Source: CBDDEI01 sp965226775
GTDB taxonomy: Bacteria > Chloroflexota > Dehalococcoidia > SHYD01
DNA: 64,000 nt
Direction: 5' to 3'
Assembly: GCA_965226775.1 (NCBI GenBank)
Contig: CBDDEI010000002.1
Span: 1,240,001-1,304,000 of the forward strand
The translations under genes were made by a program, and so were the position numbers. Positions 25,006 to 34,277 of the stretch are shown here, piece by piece; the first letter of the stretch is position 1; every line of letters starts with the position of its first letter. The notes under the pieces are model-generated. The model was not told the origin of the DNA, ran no database searches, and saw nothing but the letters and a program-made list of their open reading frames with translations.

Positions 25006-25965
25006 CTAAGGCGTCAGCAGCAGCTTGCCGATGCTCTGGCGGTCCTGCAGCTCTTGGTGCGCATCCGCAGCATTGGCCAGCTTATAGGTCTTGGTCTGCA
25101 CCTTGATCGTGCCTGCCTGGAGCCAGCCCAGAACCTCGTTAGCGCGGCGCAACCACTCTTCCCGCGTGCTGGTGTAGTGTCCCACGCCTGTGCGGGTGAT
25201 GTATCCGCCCATTTGGTTCAACTGGCCGATGTCGAAAGGCTCCACTGGACCGCTGGCCTGACCGAAGAGCACCACAATGCCTCTCGTTGCCAGGCAGGCG
25301 ATGTCCTTCAGGAAGGTTGCCTTGCCCACGGAATCGATGACGGCGCTCACGCCCTTGCCCTCGGTGGCTGCGCTGATCGCTTCAGCAAAATCGTCCTTGC
25401 TGTAGTTGATGACCATATCCGCGCCTGCGCTCTTGGCAGCCTCTATCTTCTCGTCGCTGCCCACCGTGGCGTAGACGTATGCGCCGGCGTTCTTGCACAT
25501 CTGGGCCATGAGCATGCCAACGCCGCCTGCGCCCGCGTGGATGAGGACGCGGTCACCCGCCTTAGCCTGGTATGCGCCAAGCACCATGGCGTGGCTGGTG
25601 AGGCCCTGGAGGAGGATAGCGGCGCCGGCCTCAGCCGCCATGCCTGAGGGGAGTTTCACCGCTCGGGCCGCTGGCACTGCGATCTTTTCGGCGTAGCTGC
25701 CGGGCGCCATGCAAGCCACCACGTCGCCCACTGCAAAGTCGGTTACTCCTTCACCCACCACGGCCACCGTGCCGGCGCATTCGTTGCCGGGGATCATCGG
25801 CAAGTTGGCGGCTACTGCATTCCGCCGTGCCGTGACATCTGCAAAGTTGACGCCTGTGGCCTGGATGTTGAGCAGCAGTTGCCCTGGCCCTGGCATGGGG
25901 TCAGGCGCATCCTCATACTTTAGGACTTCCGGCCCACCGGCCTCGTGGATACGAATGGCATGCAC
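25006..25965 (-). CDS. NADPH:quinone oxidoreductase-like MDR protein
   Basis: A 319-residue zinc-independent medium-chain dehydrogenase of the quinone oxidoreductase type. It starts MHAIRIHEAGGPEVLKYED, has PMIPGNECAGTV in the catalytic domain, and the NADPH-binding segment VLIHAGAGGVGMLMAQM (about residues 140-157). It lacks the structural zinc cysteines. Relatives reduce quinones or enoyl compounds. It is monocistronic. Confidence 0.88.
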   Translation of the reverse strand: MHAIRIHEAGGPEVLKYEDAPDPMPGPGQLLLNIQATGVNFADVTARRNAVAANLPMIPGNECAGTVAVVGEGVTDFAVGDVVACMAPGSYAEKIAVPAARAVKLPSGMAAEAGAAILLQGLTSHAMVLGAYQAKAGDRVLIHAGAGGVGMLMAQMCKNAGAYVYATVGSDEKIEAAKSAGADMVINYSKDDFAEAISAATEGKGVSAVIDSVGKATFLKDIACLATRGIVVLFGQASGPVEPFDIGQLNQMGGYITRTGVGHYTSTREEWLRRANEVLGWLQAGTIKVQTKTYKLANAADAHQELQDRQSIGKLLLTP

Positions 25966-26100
25966 GGCTGTACCTCTTTCTTAGGTGTCTTAGCACGTCA
26001 CGGCAGGCACAATGAGCACCTGCCGCAAGCGAGGCAAGCATTCATATACAATGCATCGCGCCGCACCGAAGGGCAGACGTTGCTTTATGCCTGCGAGGGG

Positions 26101-26457
26101 CTAACTCTTTGGCACAAACTTGAGGGAGATGGAGTTGACGCAGTGACGAGCGTTCTTCGGCGTGAAGCCTTCCCCCATGAAGACGTGGCCGAGATGCCCG
26201 CCGCATGCCGCACACTCAACTTCAGTACGCATGCCGTCCGGGTCGGGCAGGTGCTTCACTGCGTTGGGGACCTCCTGGTCAAAGCTGGGCCAGCCGCAGC
26301 CAGAATGAAACTTGTCGTTGGAGACGTAGAGGGGCGCATCGCACTGGCGGCACATATAGGTGCCGTCTTCAAAGAAGTCGTCGTATGCGCCGGTGAAGGG
26401 GCGCTCCGTCCCTTTACGGACAATGACCCGTTCCTCTTCCGATGTCAGCTTGTTCAT
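26101..26457 (-). CDS. msrB: Peptide-methionine (R)-S-oxide reductase MsrB
   Basis: Repairs R-methionine sulfoxide in proteins. It has 118 residues, the size of a single MsrB domain. The two zinc pairs are CRQC and CAAC, FHSGCGWPSF is the family signature, and the catalytic cysteine lies in ARHCVNSISLKF near the C-terminus. HLGHVFMGEGF supplies the active-site histidine. It is monocistronic, between an oxidoreductase and the LigI-like gene. Confidence 0.96.
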   Translation of the reverse strand: MNKLTSEEERVIVRKGTERPFTGAYDDFFEDGTYMCRQCDAPLYVSNDKFHSGCGWPSFDQEVPNAVKHLPDPDGMRTEVECAACGGHLGHVFMGEGFTPKNARHCVNSISLKFVPKS

Positions 26458-26636
26458 ACAGTCCTCCTCTTAATGCAGTTGAGTTAGATATCTTTCCTCT
26501 ACTATGGTAACTAGCAAGGGCGCTGTAGCACAATCCAGGGAGAGGCTTACCTTCCCTCTGCCAATGCTCCATAATGACCTGCAGTGAGCCCCACCGTGGA
26601 TACACCGCGGCGCATGTTCGGCTATAAGGCGAGACA

Positions 26637-27506
26637 ATGACAACAAACCTGATCCCGGCCCCTGATCCCAATCCCATAATGCCCTCGGTGCAGTTGCCGC
26701 CCGGCGCCTGCGATGCCCACTGCCACGTCTTTGGTCCCGGCGACCGCTTTCCTTACCATCCTGATCGCTCCTATACGCCGCCGGACGCCCCGAAAGAGGC
26801 GCTGAAGCAGCTCCACGATTTTCTGGGTGTACAGCGGGCGGTGATAGTCCACGCGAGCTGCCACGGCGTCTACATGGACGCCACCCTGGACGCCATCGCC
26901 TGGTCCGGAGGCAGCTATCGCGGCACCAGCATCGTCTCGCCGGACATTACGGATGCCGAGCTGCAACGCTACCACGAGGGCGGCATCCGGGCGGTGCGCT
27001 TCAACTTTGTGCGTCATCTGGAGAGCGTGCCGGAGCCGGAGGTGGTGAAGCGCATGGCGGAGCGGATCAAGAGTATGGGCTGGCATTTGGTAGTGCATCT
27101 GGATGCAGAGGATATCCTTGAACTAACCCCATTGCTGTTAGGGTTGCCGGTGCCCTTTGTCATTGACCACATGGGGCGGGTGCAGGCGAGCTTGGGTTTG
27201 GAGCAGCCTGCTTTCCGGAAGCTTCTAGAGCTGATGGAGCATGAGCAGGCTTGGGTCAAGATCACCGGCCTGGAGCGCGTCTCTTCAGAAGGTCCGCCCT
27301 TCAATGACTCAGTGCCCTTTGCGCAGGCGCTTGTGCAGGCCGCACCGGAGCGGGTGCTCTGGGGGACCGACTTTCCTCACCCCAACGTGAAGCACATGCC
27401 CAATGACGGCCATCTGGTGAACCTGTTGGGCTTGGTTGTTCCCGATCCAATGGTGCTCAAGACCATCGTGGTGGATAACCCCACCAAGCTCTATTGGGCC
27501 AACTAA
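26637..27506 (+). CDS. Amidohydrolase, 2-pyrone-4,6-dicarboxylate lactonase (LigI)-like
   Basis: A 289-residue TIM-barrel hydrolase. GACDAHCHVFGPGDRFPYHP (residues 23-42) is the typical start of PDC lactonases and their relatives, followed by QRAVIVHASCHG, IRAVRFNFV, LVVHLDAEDI and FVIDHMGRV, and a final VLWGTDFPHPN with the catalytic Asp. PDC lactonase opens 2-pyrone-4,6-dicarboxylate to 4-oxalomesaconate, the substrate of the LigJ-like protein encoded at 39165-40165. Close homologues of other lactone specificity exist, so the exact substrate is not fixed. Confidence 0.78.
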   Translation: MTTNLIPAPDPNPIMPSVQLPPGACDAHCHVFGPGDRFPYHPDRSYTPPDAPKEALKQLHDFLGVQRAVIVHASCHGVYMDATLDAIAWSGGSYRGTSIVSPDITDAELQRYHEGGIRAVRFNFVRHLESVPEPEVVKRMAERIKSMGWHLVVHLDAEDILELTPLLLGLPVPFVIDHMGRVQASLGLEQPAFRKLLELMEHEQAWVKITGLERVSSEGPPFNDSVPFAQALVQAAPERVLWGTDFPHPNVKHMPNDGHLVNLLGLVVPDPMVLKTIVVDNPTKLYWAN

Positions 27507-27587
27507 TGCCCGTCCGTTGCTCTTGGTTGACCCTACGCCAAGGGTGGCTTAAGGTGAGCGTGGCCTTTCCCCCGCAGATAAGCAGTA

Positions 27588-28803
27588 ATGAGCGCTAGCC
27601 CGTCCGATCCCCCACCAACGCCAGCGACCGAAGGCATTGCAGAGCAGCCAACGCTGCTTAGCCGTGACTTCCTGGCGGTTTGCTTCGGCCAGTTCTTTGG
27701 CTTCGGCGGCAACGGTCTCGTTGGCCCGGTCTTCCCCCTCTACATGGTGGTTCTGGGCTTTAGCGAGACGGTTATCGGCCTCTTTCTGGCGGCCTTCAGC
27801 GTTGTCTCCCTCTTTGTGCGCCCCTACTACGGCTACCTAACCGATACCGGCCGTCCTCGTCGAGCGCTCAACCTTGCGGGAGTGCTGCTGGCTATCAGCC
27901 CCCTGGGGTATATCAGCGCTAGCCCCATCATTATCCTGTTTGCTAGAGGGCTCCACGGTATAGGGTGGGCAGGCCTTAGTGTAGCTGGCAGCTCCTGGGT
28001 AGCCTACCTTGCGCCGGTAGCCCAGCGCGCGGAAGCCCTAGGCTACTACACCATGATGCAGCGCATTGGACTGGCTGTGGGGCCGGTTGCCGGCCTGTGG
28101 TTGATCAGCAACGTGGGGTATCGGGAAGCCTTCGCAGTAGCGGCGGCCTGCGGCATCTTTGTGACGCTGTCCACTAAAGTTGCTACGACGCCGGACCGTT
28201 CAGCCAGCGAGGCTAATAGGACCAATTCCGGGCCCTGGTATCACAACTTATTTGAAACGAGCGTGGTGCTGGGCGGCGCTATTCTGGTTATCAATATCAT
28301 TCCTACCATTATGGTGAATGTCTTCATGCCCTTGTACTTCGAGTTCTTGGAACTGGAAGGCATTGAGCTTTATTTCGCGGCCATTGGCATAATGGGCATC
28401 GTCTCACGCGGCGTGGTAGGCAAGTGGGCCGACCGTATGGGGCGAATGTGGTCGGTTGCCGGCGGCTTTGCAGTGCAGCTGGCAGGCCTGCTGTTCATCG
28501 CACTGGGTGCGGACTCGCTGCTGCTTGACTACAGGCGGTGTGATCTGGATATTCGGCAGCGCGGTCAGCCAGCCTTCGCTCTACGCGGTGGCGATTGATA
28601 CTGCGCCGGCTAACCGGCGCGGCGTAGCCATGTCCAGCTATACTATGTCCTTCCAGATAGGCAGCGGCATTAGCTCCATTATTGGTGGACTGATTGCCGA
28701 ACACTTTGGGTATTCTTGGCTGAACTGGTTCTGCGTAGCTACCGCAGTGTTCGGACTACTAGTAGTGTTAGTGCTTGCGCGAGGCTGGGACAAGCCGCAT
28801 TAA
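27588..28803 (+). pseudogene. MFS transporter, frameshifted near base 28527
   Basis: A twelve-helix major facilitator broken by a one-base shift. The first frame runs from the ATG at 27588 through RPYYGYLTDTGRPRRAL (loop 2-3) and KWADRMGRMWSV (loop 8-9), then turns to nonsense after GADSLLL. The other frame continues with TTGGVIWIFGSAVSQPSLYA, RRGVAMSSYTMSFQIGSGIS and the last two helices to a stop at 28803. Dropping one G from CTTGACTACA restores it. It follows the LigI-like gene by 80 bases and might have carried its substrate. Confidence 0.82.
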
Positions 28804-28833
28804 CGGGAAGTAAGTTAGGGAGAAGGAGACATC

Positions 28834-29349
28834 ATGACGTGGGAGATTGAACACGGGCATTCCAGCGTACGTTGGGCTGCTAAGTGGAATGGATTGCTAA
28901 ACATTCACGGTCCCTTTAGGGGCTTTCAGGTGCAGCTCGGCCTGGACGATAACGACCCCATTGCCGGCTCGGTCGAAGCGATTGTTGAGGCGCCGAGCTT
29001 TGACAGTTCCATCTTTAGGATGAACGCTCGGCTCCTGAGCGAGGTCTATCTGGATGCGTACAAGTTTCCCCAGATCCAGTTCAAGAGCACGGAAATCCGC
29101 AAGGGAGAAGGCGCTGAGTTCGGCATCATTGGCGACCTCACTATGCGGGAGGCCACTAAGTCTGTGGAGCTGGTCACCACCTACAATGGGGAGATGACAA
29201 ACCGCCAGGGGCAGCTTACTCGCGGCTATAGCGGCGTGGTGGAGATTACCTGGCGGGACTTCCTGAATGGCAGCCCTCCTGGGCAAACTCAGGATGCCGC
29301 GGGGCCGACAGTAAACGTTTACGTGGAAATGCTTGCGGTAAGGCACTAG
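28834..29349 (+). CDS. YceI family lipocalin-like protein
   Basis: A 171-residue beta-barrel protein of the YceI family, which binds polyisoprenoid-type lipids. TWEIEHGHSSVRWAAKW is the family N-terminus (usual pattern W-x-(I/L)-D-x-x-H-S), and FPQIQFKSTEIRKGEG and IIGDLTMREATKSVELV follow. No signal peptide is visible, unlike the periplasmic E. coli protein, so it may be cytoplasmic. A good Shine-Dalgarno (GGAGAAGGAG) precedes the ATG, and a perfect terminator follows. Confidence 0.9.
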   Translation: MTWEIEHGHSSVRWAAKWNGLLNIHGPFRGFQVQLGLDDNDPIAGSVEAIVEAPSFDSSIFRMNARLLSEVYLDAYKFPQIQFKSTEIRKGEGAEFGIIGDLTMREATKSVELVTTYNGEMTNRQGQLTRGYSGVVEITWRDFLNGSPPGQTQDAAGPTVNVYVEMLAVRH

Positions 29350-29381
29350 CAGACACTACTGCCGCCAGTGAAGCGGACAGC

Positions 29382-29413
29382 AAGAGGGGGCGCTCAATTG
29401 AGCGCCCCCTCTT
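29382..29413. terminator. Bidirectional terminator between yceI and the substrate-binding protein gene
   Basis: AAGAGGGGGCGCTCAA and its exact complement TTGAGCGCCCCCTCTT form a 16-bp perfect palindrome between converging genes. Confidence 0.8.
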
Positions 29414-29433
29414 ATTGACTGCAGTGTTAGGCG

Positions 29434-31278
29434 TTAGCAGCCTGATTTGTCCAGCCAAGCCCGGACGAATCCGGAGGGATTGCGGCCGGTGTGGACACGC
29501 TTGTAGTTTTGCACTTCACAGCCCAAGGCCATGCCGTAGATGGTGCTGACCGTGGGTACGGTAGGCACTACCTCATAGAGATGGTCTTGGATCTGGTCCC
29601 AGATGGCCTTGCGCTTAACGGGGTCGAGTTCAACGGCCTGAGTTGAGCACAGGTTATCTAGGGTGGCATCACCGTAGCGGGTGGTGTTCAGGGGGTTGTC
29701 GGTGAACAGCTCGCATAGGTAGTAGACCGGGAACTCTGCGACAGAGCCGCCCGCGACGCCCCAGCCGAGCTCCCAGTTCAACTTCCGCATGGTACCGCCC
29801 CAGGAACGGTTAGGCGAAACCTCGATCTCGACGTTTAAGCCGATCTGCTTCATAAAGTTCTGGACGACTTCGGCTTCTTGGGCATATTGGCCGGTGGTAA
29901 TCATCTTGGAGGCGGTGCCGCCGGAGTTGTAACCGGACTCGGCCAAGAGCTTCTTAGCGCCTTCGAGGTCCTGCGAGAACTTCTCAATCAGCTTCGCTTC
30001 CGGCCAGGCCACATCAGTGAAAGCGCCGGGCACATAGCCCGAATGGACGACGCCGCCCTGCAAGGAGATGATGAGGGCTTCCCGGTCGATGGACTTCAGG
30101 ACCGCTTGCCGCACCCGCACATCATTCCAGGGTGCCACGGTATTGTCGAACCAGACGGCTCCATGGATGGGCGGGAGGATGTCGTAGAAGGTCAGATTTA
30201 GATCACTATCTCGTAGGATCTTCAGCATGTCGGGGCGGAAGCCAAAGGTACCGGGATGTGCTAGTTGCCCGGCGCGCATGGCGGCTAACTCCGCGGCGAC
30301 ATCACCGAAGGAGACCTTCGTCACCTCATCAAGGTAGGGGAGGGGCTTGCCGTCGGCGCCCATCTCCCAGTAGTCGGGATTCTTCACGCCGTTTGCGCCC
30401 TGGCCGGTCCTCCAATCCCGCACCATGAAGGCGCCGGTGCCGACGGCGTTCTTGCGGAAGTCGCCGTCCGTCTCAAAGACCTCCCTGGCCTGCATGAGGT
30501 TGGCGCCTGCGCCCAGCTTGTAGACGAAGTCGGGGTCAGGGCGGGTAAGCTTAAGGACGACGGTGTGGGGGTCTGGGGTGGAGTGATTGACGTGTTCCCA
30601 CCAGACGCGCACGCGTCCTTTTTCCTTCTGGTAGTCGATCATCCAGGCCACGTCGGCGGAGGTGAAGGCGCGGCCGTTGACGGGGGCCATATTGTGCCAC
30701 TTCACGTTGTCGTTGAGCTTCAAGGTCCAGGTCAAGCCATCAGAGGAGACCTCCCAGGACTTTGCGAGGCTGGGGACGACCGCCCGGTCGGTGACGAAGC
30801 ACTTCCGCTCTTGGAGCAGGCCGTTGTAGACCTGGAAGGCGCCGCCGGTTTCGAGGTGAGCGATGGGGCTAGTAGCCCAGACCATGGTGCCGCCGCGGAT
30901 GGGGGGACCTGGGGAGCGCCAGCCCTCCTTGCCCTCGTCACAGCTGACGTCCGAGCTGCCGGCGGTGTCTTTCATCACCTGCTCGGCTTTTGCGGCTTCG
31001 CCGGTTTGCTTCTTGGTTTCACCGCTGCCGGTGGTGCTGGTGGTTCCGCTGGTGCTACTGCTAGCAGCGGGGACAGCGGTCGCGCTAGGGCTGCTGGTGG
31101 TGCTAGTGCTGCTGCTGGTGTCGCTAGTACCGCTAGTGGTGCTGGTGTCGCTCGTGGTGCTAGTGCTGCTGGTGCTACTGCTTGCGGCGGGGGCCGCTGG
31201 TGTTGCCGCCGCAGTGCAGGCGCTTACTAGCAGTGCGCTGATAAGCATAAGTGGCAAGAACAAATACGTTGTCCTCAT
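29434..31278 (-). CDS. ABC transporter substrate-binding lipoprotein, family 5 (peptide/nickel type)
   Basis: A 614-residue extracytoplasmic solute-binding protein. The signal peptide ends in the lipobox LLVSAC with the lipidated Cys at residue 21. A Ser/Thr/Ala linker of about 80 residues made of short STTS/TSST units follows. The SBP_bac_5 domain starts near residue 125 and carries VVPSLAKSWEVSSDGLTWTLKLND, RAFTSADVAW and DVRVRQAVLKSIDREALI. No permease or ATPase lies next to it. The region upstream (31279-31541) is AT-rich and holds no gene. Confidence 0.92.
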   Translation of the reverse strand: MRTTYLFLPLMLISALLVSACTAAATPAAPAASSSTSSTSTTSDTSTTSGTSDTSSSTSTTSSPSATAVPAASSSTSGTTSTTGSGETKKQTGEAAKAEQVMKDTAGSSDVSCDEGKEGWRSPGPPIRGGTMVWATSPIAHLETGGAFQVYNGLLQERKCFVTDRAVVPSLAKSWEVSSDGLTWTLKLNDNVKWHNMAPVNGRAFTSADVAWMIDYQKEKGRVRVWWEHVNHSTPDPHTVVLKLTRPDPDFVYKLGAGANLMQAREVFETDGDFRKNAVGTGAFMVRDWRTGQGANGVKNPDYWEMGADGKPLPYLDEVTKVSFGDVAAELAAMRAGQLAHPGTFGFRPDMLKILRDSDLNLTFYDILPPIHGAVWFDNTVAPWNDVRVRQAVLKSIDREALIISLQGGVVHSGYVPGAFTDVAWPEAKLIEKFSQDLEGAKKLLAESGYNSGGTASKMITTGQYAQEAEVVQNFMKQIGLNVEIEVSPNRSWGGTMRKLNWELGWGVAGGSVAEFPVYYLCELFTDNPLNTTRYGDATLDNLCSTQAVELDPVKRKAIWDQIQDHLYEVVPTVPTVSTIYGMALGCEVQNYKRVHTGRNPSGFVRAWLDKSGC

Positions 31279-31541
31279 GCGTTACTGCCTCCTTTGTTTG
31301 TACTACTCATCCCACCGGTGATGGCTTTTCTGTTTCCATCCGCCGGTGGCACAACAATCTTTACCGCCTATTAATATAGGAGTATTGCTAAACCCTAACG
31401 AGGATAGATGAAGGATAAATGAGTATATAATGATGAAATAGTGAGCAACAGGTATATCTACAGAAGATACTGGGTTTAATGTGGATTCCTGAGGGATGCC
31501 TGATGAGATGTGGACATCAGATGAGGAAAGGGTAGTTTGAT
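31279..31541. other. AT-rich intergenic region
   Basis: This 263-base stretch, notably richer in A+T than its surroundings, contains many short ATGA/TGAT repeats and is expected to hold the promoter of the substrate-binding protein. No gene or RNA structure was recognised. Confidence 0.4.
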
Positions 31542-32975
31542 TTATGAGGTAGCGGGCTTGTCCTGCGGGGTCGCGCGGAGCTGGTTCCATGCTGTTATGG
31601 CCCCTCGCAGATCGTCCTCTGCGGGCGGACGGTCGTTATACCGTACGGCAACGTAGAGGTTCGTGATGAGCACCGCCTGCGTTTCCACAACGGGCAACTC
31701 CTGCCTGAAGACGTGCAGGAACTCAAAGGGTGTCTGCTCTGAACGTCGTGAGACGCCGCGCTGGGCAGCCCATGCCAGGAAGAGGCGATACAGTTCCCTG
31801 GTGGCGCGAATCCTTGGCTCAAGCCCGGACTGTCCGTCCCCTGCGTCATCGTTCCCCGACCTTAGCGGTAGGGCATTCAACAGCGCTTGTAATCCGTCTT
31901 GCAATCCCTGCCAGATGTCGTTCCATGACCAAACGGACTCTCGGATCTCATCGGGGTTGCCGCGCTCGTTCGTAAGCTGACGGTAGATAGCTCGCAGCAG
32001 AATCAAAAGCACTATCAGGATGAGGAGCACGGCGATGGTAAATCGTATCGTAGCTATGACTTCGGGCGGGAGGCCGCCTTGAGTCAGCTCGTCTTGTTCA
32101 GGACGGAAGTCATCTAAGCTCCGTAGCCGGGGCGGCTCTGTTGGACGCTGAAAGCCAAATAGCGTGAGCAGCCACTTGATGCCGTAAACAACTTGCTCAA
32201 GTACAAAGAAGAAGGGGATGGTGATAAGCACAATCGCGTAGAGGACGTAGGTTGTGGCCTCTGTAACAAAGCCTAGGAGTATGCCCACAAGGTCGAAGGA
32301 GAAGATGGTTGATGCGAGCAGCGAGATGGCGAGGACAAAAAGGACCACTGCGGAAAGCAGTCCGAACCAGTGTTGGTTCAAGTCTGGCAGCGGGTCAGCG
32401 ACGTCCTGAATGGAACGACGCATGATCTCTAGCCGGCTGATGGCTAGGGCTACCAGCGCGCAGGCAAAGAAGAGCAGTACTGAGACCGCCTGGCCAGCCC
32501 TGTCTGCGTCATTCACACCGGGCCAAGAAGGCGCGAGGATCCCGAGGAAGATGAGCGCGACTACACCGTTCAGAAAGTAGTCGTAGACCGTCTCAAGGGC
32601 TAGCTCGCTGCGGGCGATGCTGATGCCTCTATGCCATAGGAATGCGCCAATGAGCAGACCTATTCCTAGCTGCGGGGCATCGACAAAAAACTGTGAGACG
32701 TATCCCAGGGTGTCCGGTAGCCAGGACTGGTCGTAGAATGGTTTGTCTGCGAAGTACCAAAAGCGCGTGACTACAAAGATAGATGTCACTGCTAGCGCCA
32801 GGATGTTCCAGCGGACCTCCCCTAGCGATATCTCCAGGCGTAACGCGATGCGGGTGGACATTGCTGCGAAAGTCAGCAGTAGGAGCACCCATAGCCAGGA
32901 AAAGGCCACCTCTTCTCCACCGCGCTGGGTCTTAGTCAGCCACAACGCCGCCTGGGATGCCCAGGAAGCTTCCAT
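31542..32975 (-). CDS. Membrane protein with C-terminal DUF4129 domain
   Basis: A 477-residue protein with about eight to nine membrane helices over residues 25-330 and a cytoplasmic C-terminus. The last 90 residues (ELYRLFLAWAAQRGVSRR, TPFEFLHVF, AVLITNLYVAVRYNDRPP) are DUF4129, normally found at the end of transglutaminase-like proteins. Here it occurs without an obvious transglutaminase domain. It is the third gene of a moxR-DUF58-DUF4129 operon, an arrangement common in Chloroflexota and Actinobacteria. Confidence 0.82.
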   Translation of the reverse strand: MEASWASQAALWLTKTQRGGEEVAFSWLWVLLLLTFAAMSTRIALRLEISLGEVRWNILALAVTSIFVVTRFWYFADKPFYDQSWLPDTLGYVSQFFVDAPQLGIGLLIGAFLWHRGISIARSELALETVYDYFLNGVVALIFLGILAPSWPGVNDADRAGQAVSVLLFFACALVALAISRLEIMRRSIQDVADPLPDLNQHWFGLLSAVVLFVLAISLLASTIFSFDLVGILLGFVTEATTYVLYAIVLITIPFFFVLEQVVYGIKWLLTLFGFQRPTEPPRLRSLDDFRPEQDELTQGGLPPEVIATIRFTIAVLLILIVLLILLRAIYRQLTNERGNPDEIRESVWSWNDIWQGLQDGLQALLNALPLRSGNDDAGDGQSGLEPRIRATRELYRLFLAWAAQRGVSRRSEQTPFEFLHVFRQELPVVETQAVLITNLYVAVRYNDRPPAEDDLRGAITAWNQLRATPQDKPATS

Positions 32976-33035
32976 GCCACAGAGCGCAAGGGGAGCAGGA
33001 TGTCCTGCATCAGTTGCAGTCTGTTCAGCTGCAAT

Positions 33036-34259
33036 CTATTGAGCATTGATGACATGCTCGTTGGCTGCCTCTCCAACCGGGATGACTGTTAGCCCCGGAA
33101 AGCTGAATTCTTGCTCGCTCTTCCCTACTTTGAGCACTACCACCGGATGTCCAGCGCGCCGCAGCTGCAGGAGGCCGGCGTGCATACCCTCTGTGCTCAC
33201 TGCAGTCACGGTGACGATAGTTGCGCCCCAAGGGAGATTGGTGCGCTCTTTCTGGATGAGCTGCTCCATAGTAATTGTGGCAAAGCCATTCGACTGCGCA
33301 AGGGATTCCAGGATAGCCCGCATCTGGGCGGGATGGTGTGCCGGCGGGAACATCACTTGCTGGTCGGAACCGTAAGCTGCACTGTTGACATAAAGGCCAA
33401 CGCGCATGCCCTGGCTGTAGTAATGAGTTGCGAGGGAGGCCGTTACGCTTAGCACTTCCTCTAGCAACTCGGGGATGATGCCCTGCCACTCAGGGAGGAA
33501 GGTGATGATATTCAGAAAGAGCAGCACGTCTAGGGAAGTGCTGGGCTCCTGCAGCTTTACCTGGAGGCGCTGGGTGCGTGCGCTCGCTTTCCAGTGAATC
33601 TGCTTCATGCTGTCGCCTGGGCTGTACTCCCGAACGCCGGCCGCGCGCACAGGGTCTTCCAGCAGCCGTAGCATAGACTTCCGGTCGCCAAAGGGCAGCT
33701 TAGCGGGCAGGCCTAACTGCTCGATAGGCACGAGGCGCGGGTAGACCAGGATCCGCTGTACCTCCGGCACTTCGGTCTCGTTGCTGAAGAAGCCGAAGAT
33801 GTCGCCGGAGCGTAGCGTGGTCGGCCCATACGCGTGGCTCCCGCGTATGTGACACTCGATGGTGTAGTGACGGGTGACGCTCTCGTACCAGCGGAGGGAG
33901 AGCATCCGCTTTAGGGCGAGGCGGCGCGGCTTCTGTGCACTGCCTACTTCCCCACCCTTAAAACCAAGCGTTGTGGGTAGCTCGTCTTCTACTTGCAGCC
34001 AGGGGAGAGGGAGCAGCTTGCGGTTTACTATCTGTACCGTTAGATCTATCTCATCGCCTACAAACGCGCGGTCAGCACTGAAGGTGCGGCGGTACTCGAT
34101 GCTGTTGAGGCAGTTGCGACGCCAGAATGCAGTGGTGCCTGTGATGGTTAGCAGCACCAGGGCAACCAGCAGCAGGATAGGCAGACCCGCTACCGCTGCG
34201 GCAATCAGCAGAACGATGGAGAGGGAGACCCCGGTGTCTCCGATCAGTCCGCGATTCAT
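33036..34259 (-). CDS. DUF58 domain protein (vWA-like)
   Basis: A 407-residue protein with two N-terminal membrane helices (SIVLLIAAAVAGLPILLLVALVL) followed by a cell-envelope beta domain and the DUF58 signature REYSPGDSMKQIHWKASART (about residues 200-219). The C-terminal half looks vWA-like, with LDVLLFLNI in place of a MIDAS DxSxS. DUF58 proteins work with MoxR ATPases. It starts 18 bases after moxR. Confidence 0.9.
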   Translation of the reverse strand: MNRGLIGDTGVSLSIVLLIAAAVAGLPILLLVALVLLTITGTTAFWRRNCLNSIEYRRTFSADRAFVGDEIDLTVQIVNRKLLPLPWLQVEDELPTTLGFKGGEVGSAQKPRRLALKRMLSLRWYESVTRHYTIECHIRGSHAYGPTTLRSGDIFGFFSNETEVPEVQRILVYPRLVPIEQLGLPAKLPFGDRKSMLRLLEDPVRAAGVREYSPGDSMKQIHWKASARTQRLQVKLQEPSTSLDVLLFLNIITFLPEWQGIIPELLEEVLSVTASLATHYYSQGMRVGLYVNSAAYGSDQQVMFPPAHHPAQMRAILESLAQSNGFATITMEQLIQKERTNLPWGATIVTVTAVSTEGMHAGLLQLRRAGHPVVVLKVGKSEQEFSFPGLTVIPVGEAANEHVINAQ

Positions 34260-34277
34260 AGGCGGCGTTGGAGCCGG

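Noticed and set aside
25054..25647. 197-codon rightward frame
   Set aside because: Antisense to the quinone oxidoreductase, with a composition typical of shadow frames.
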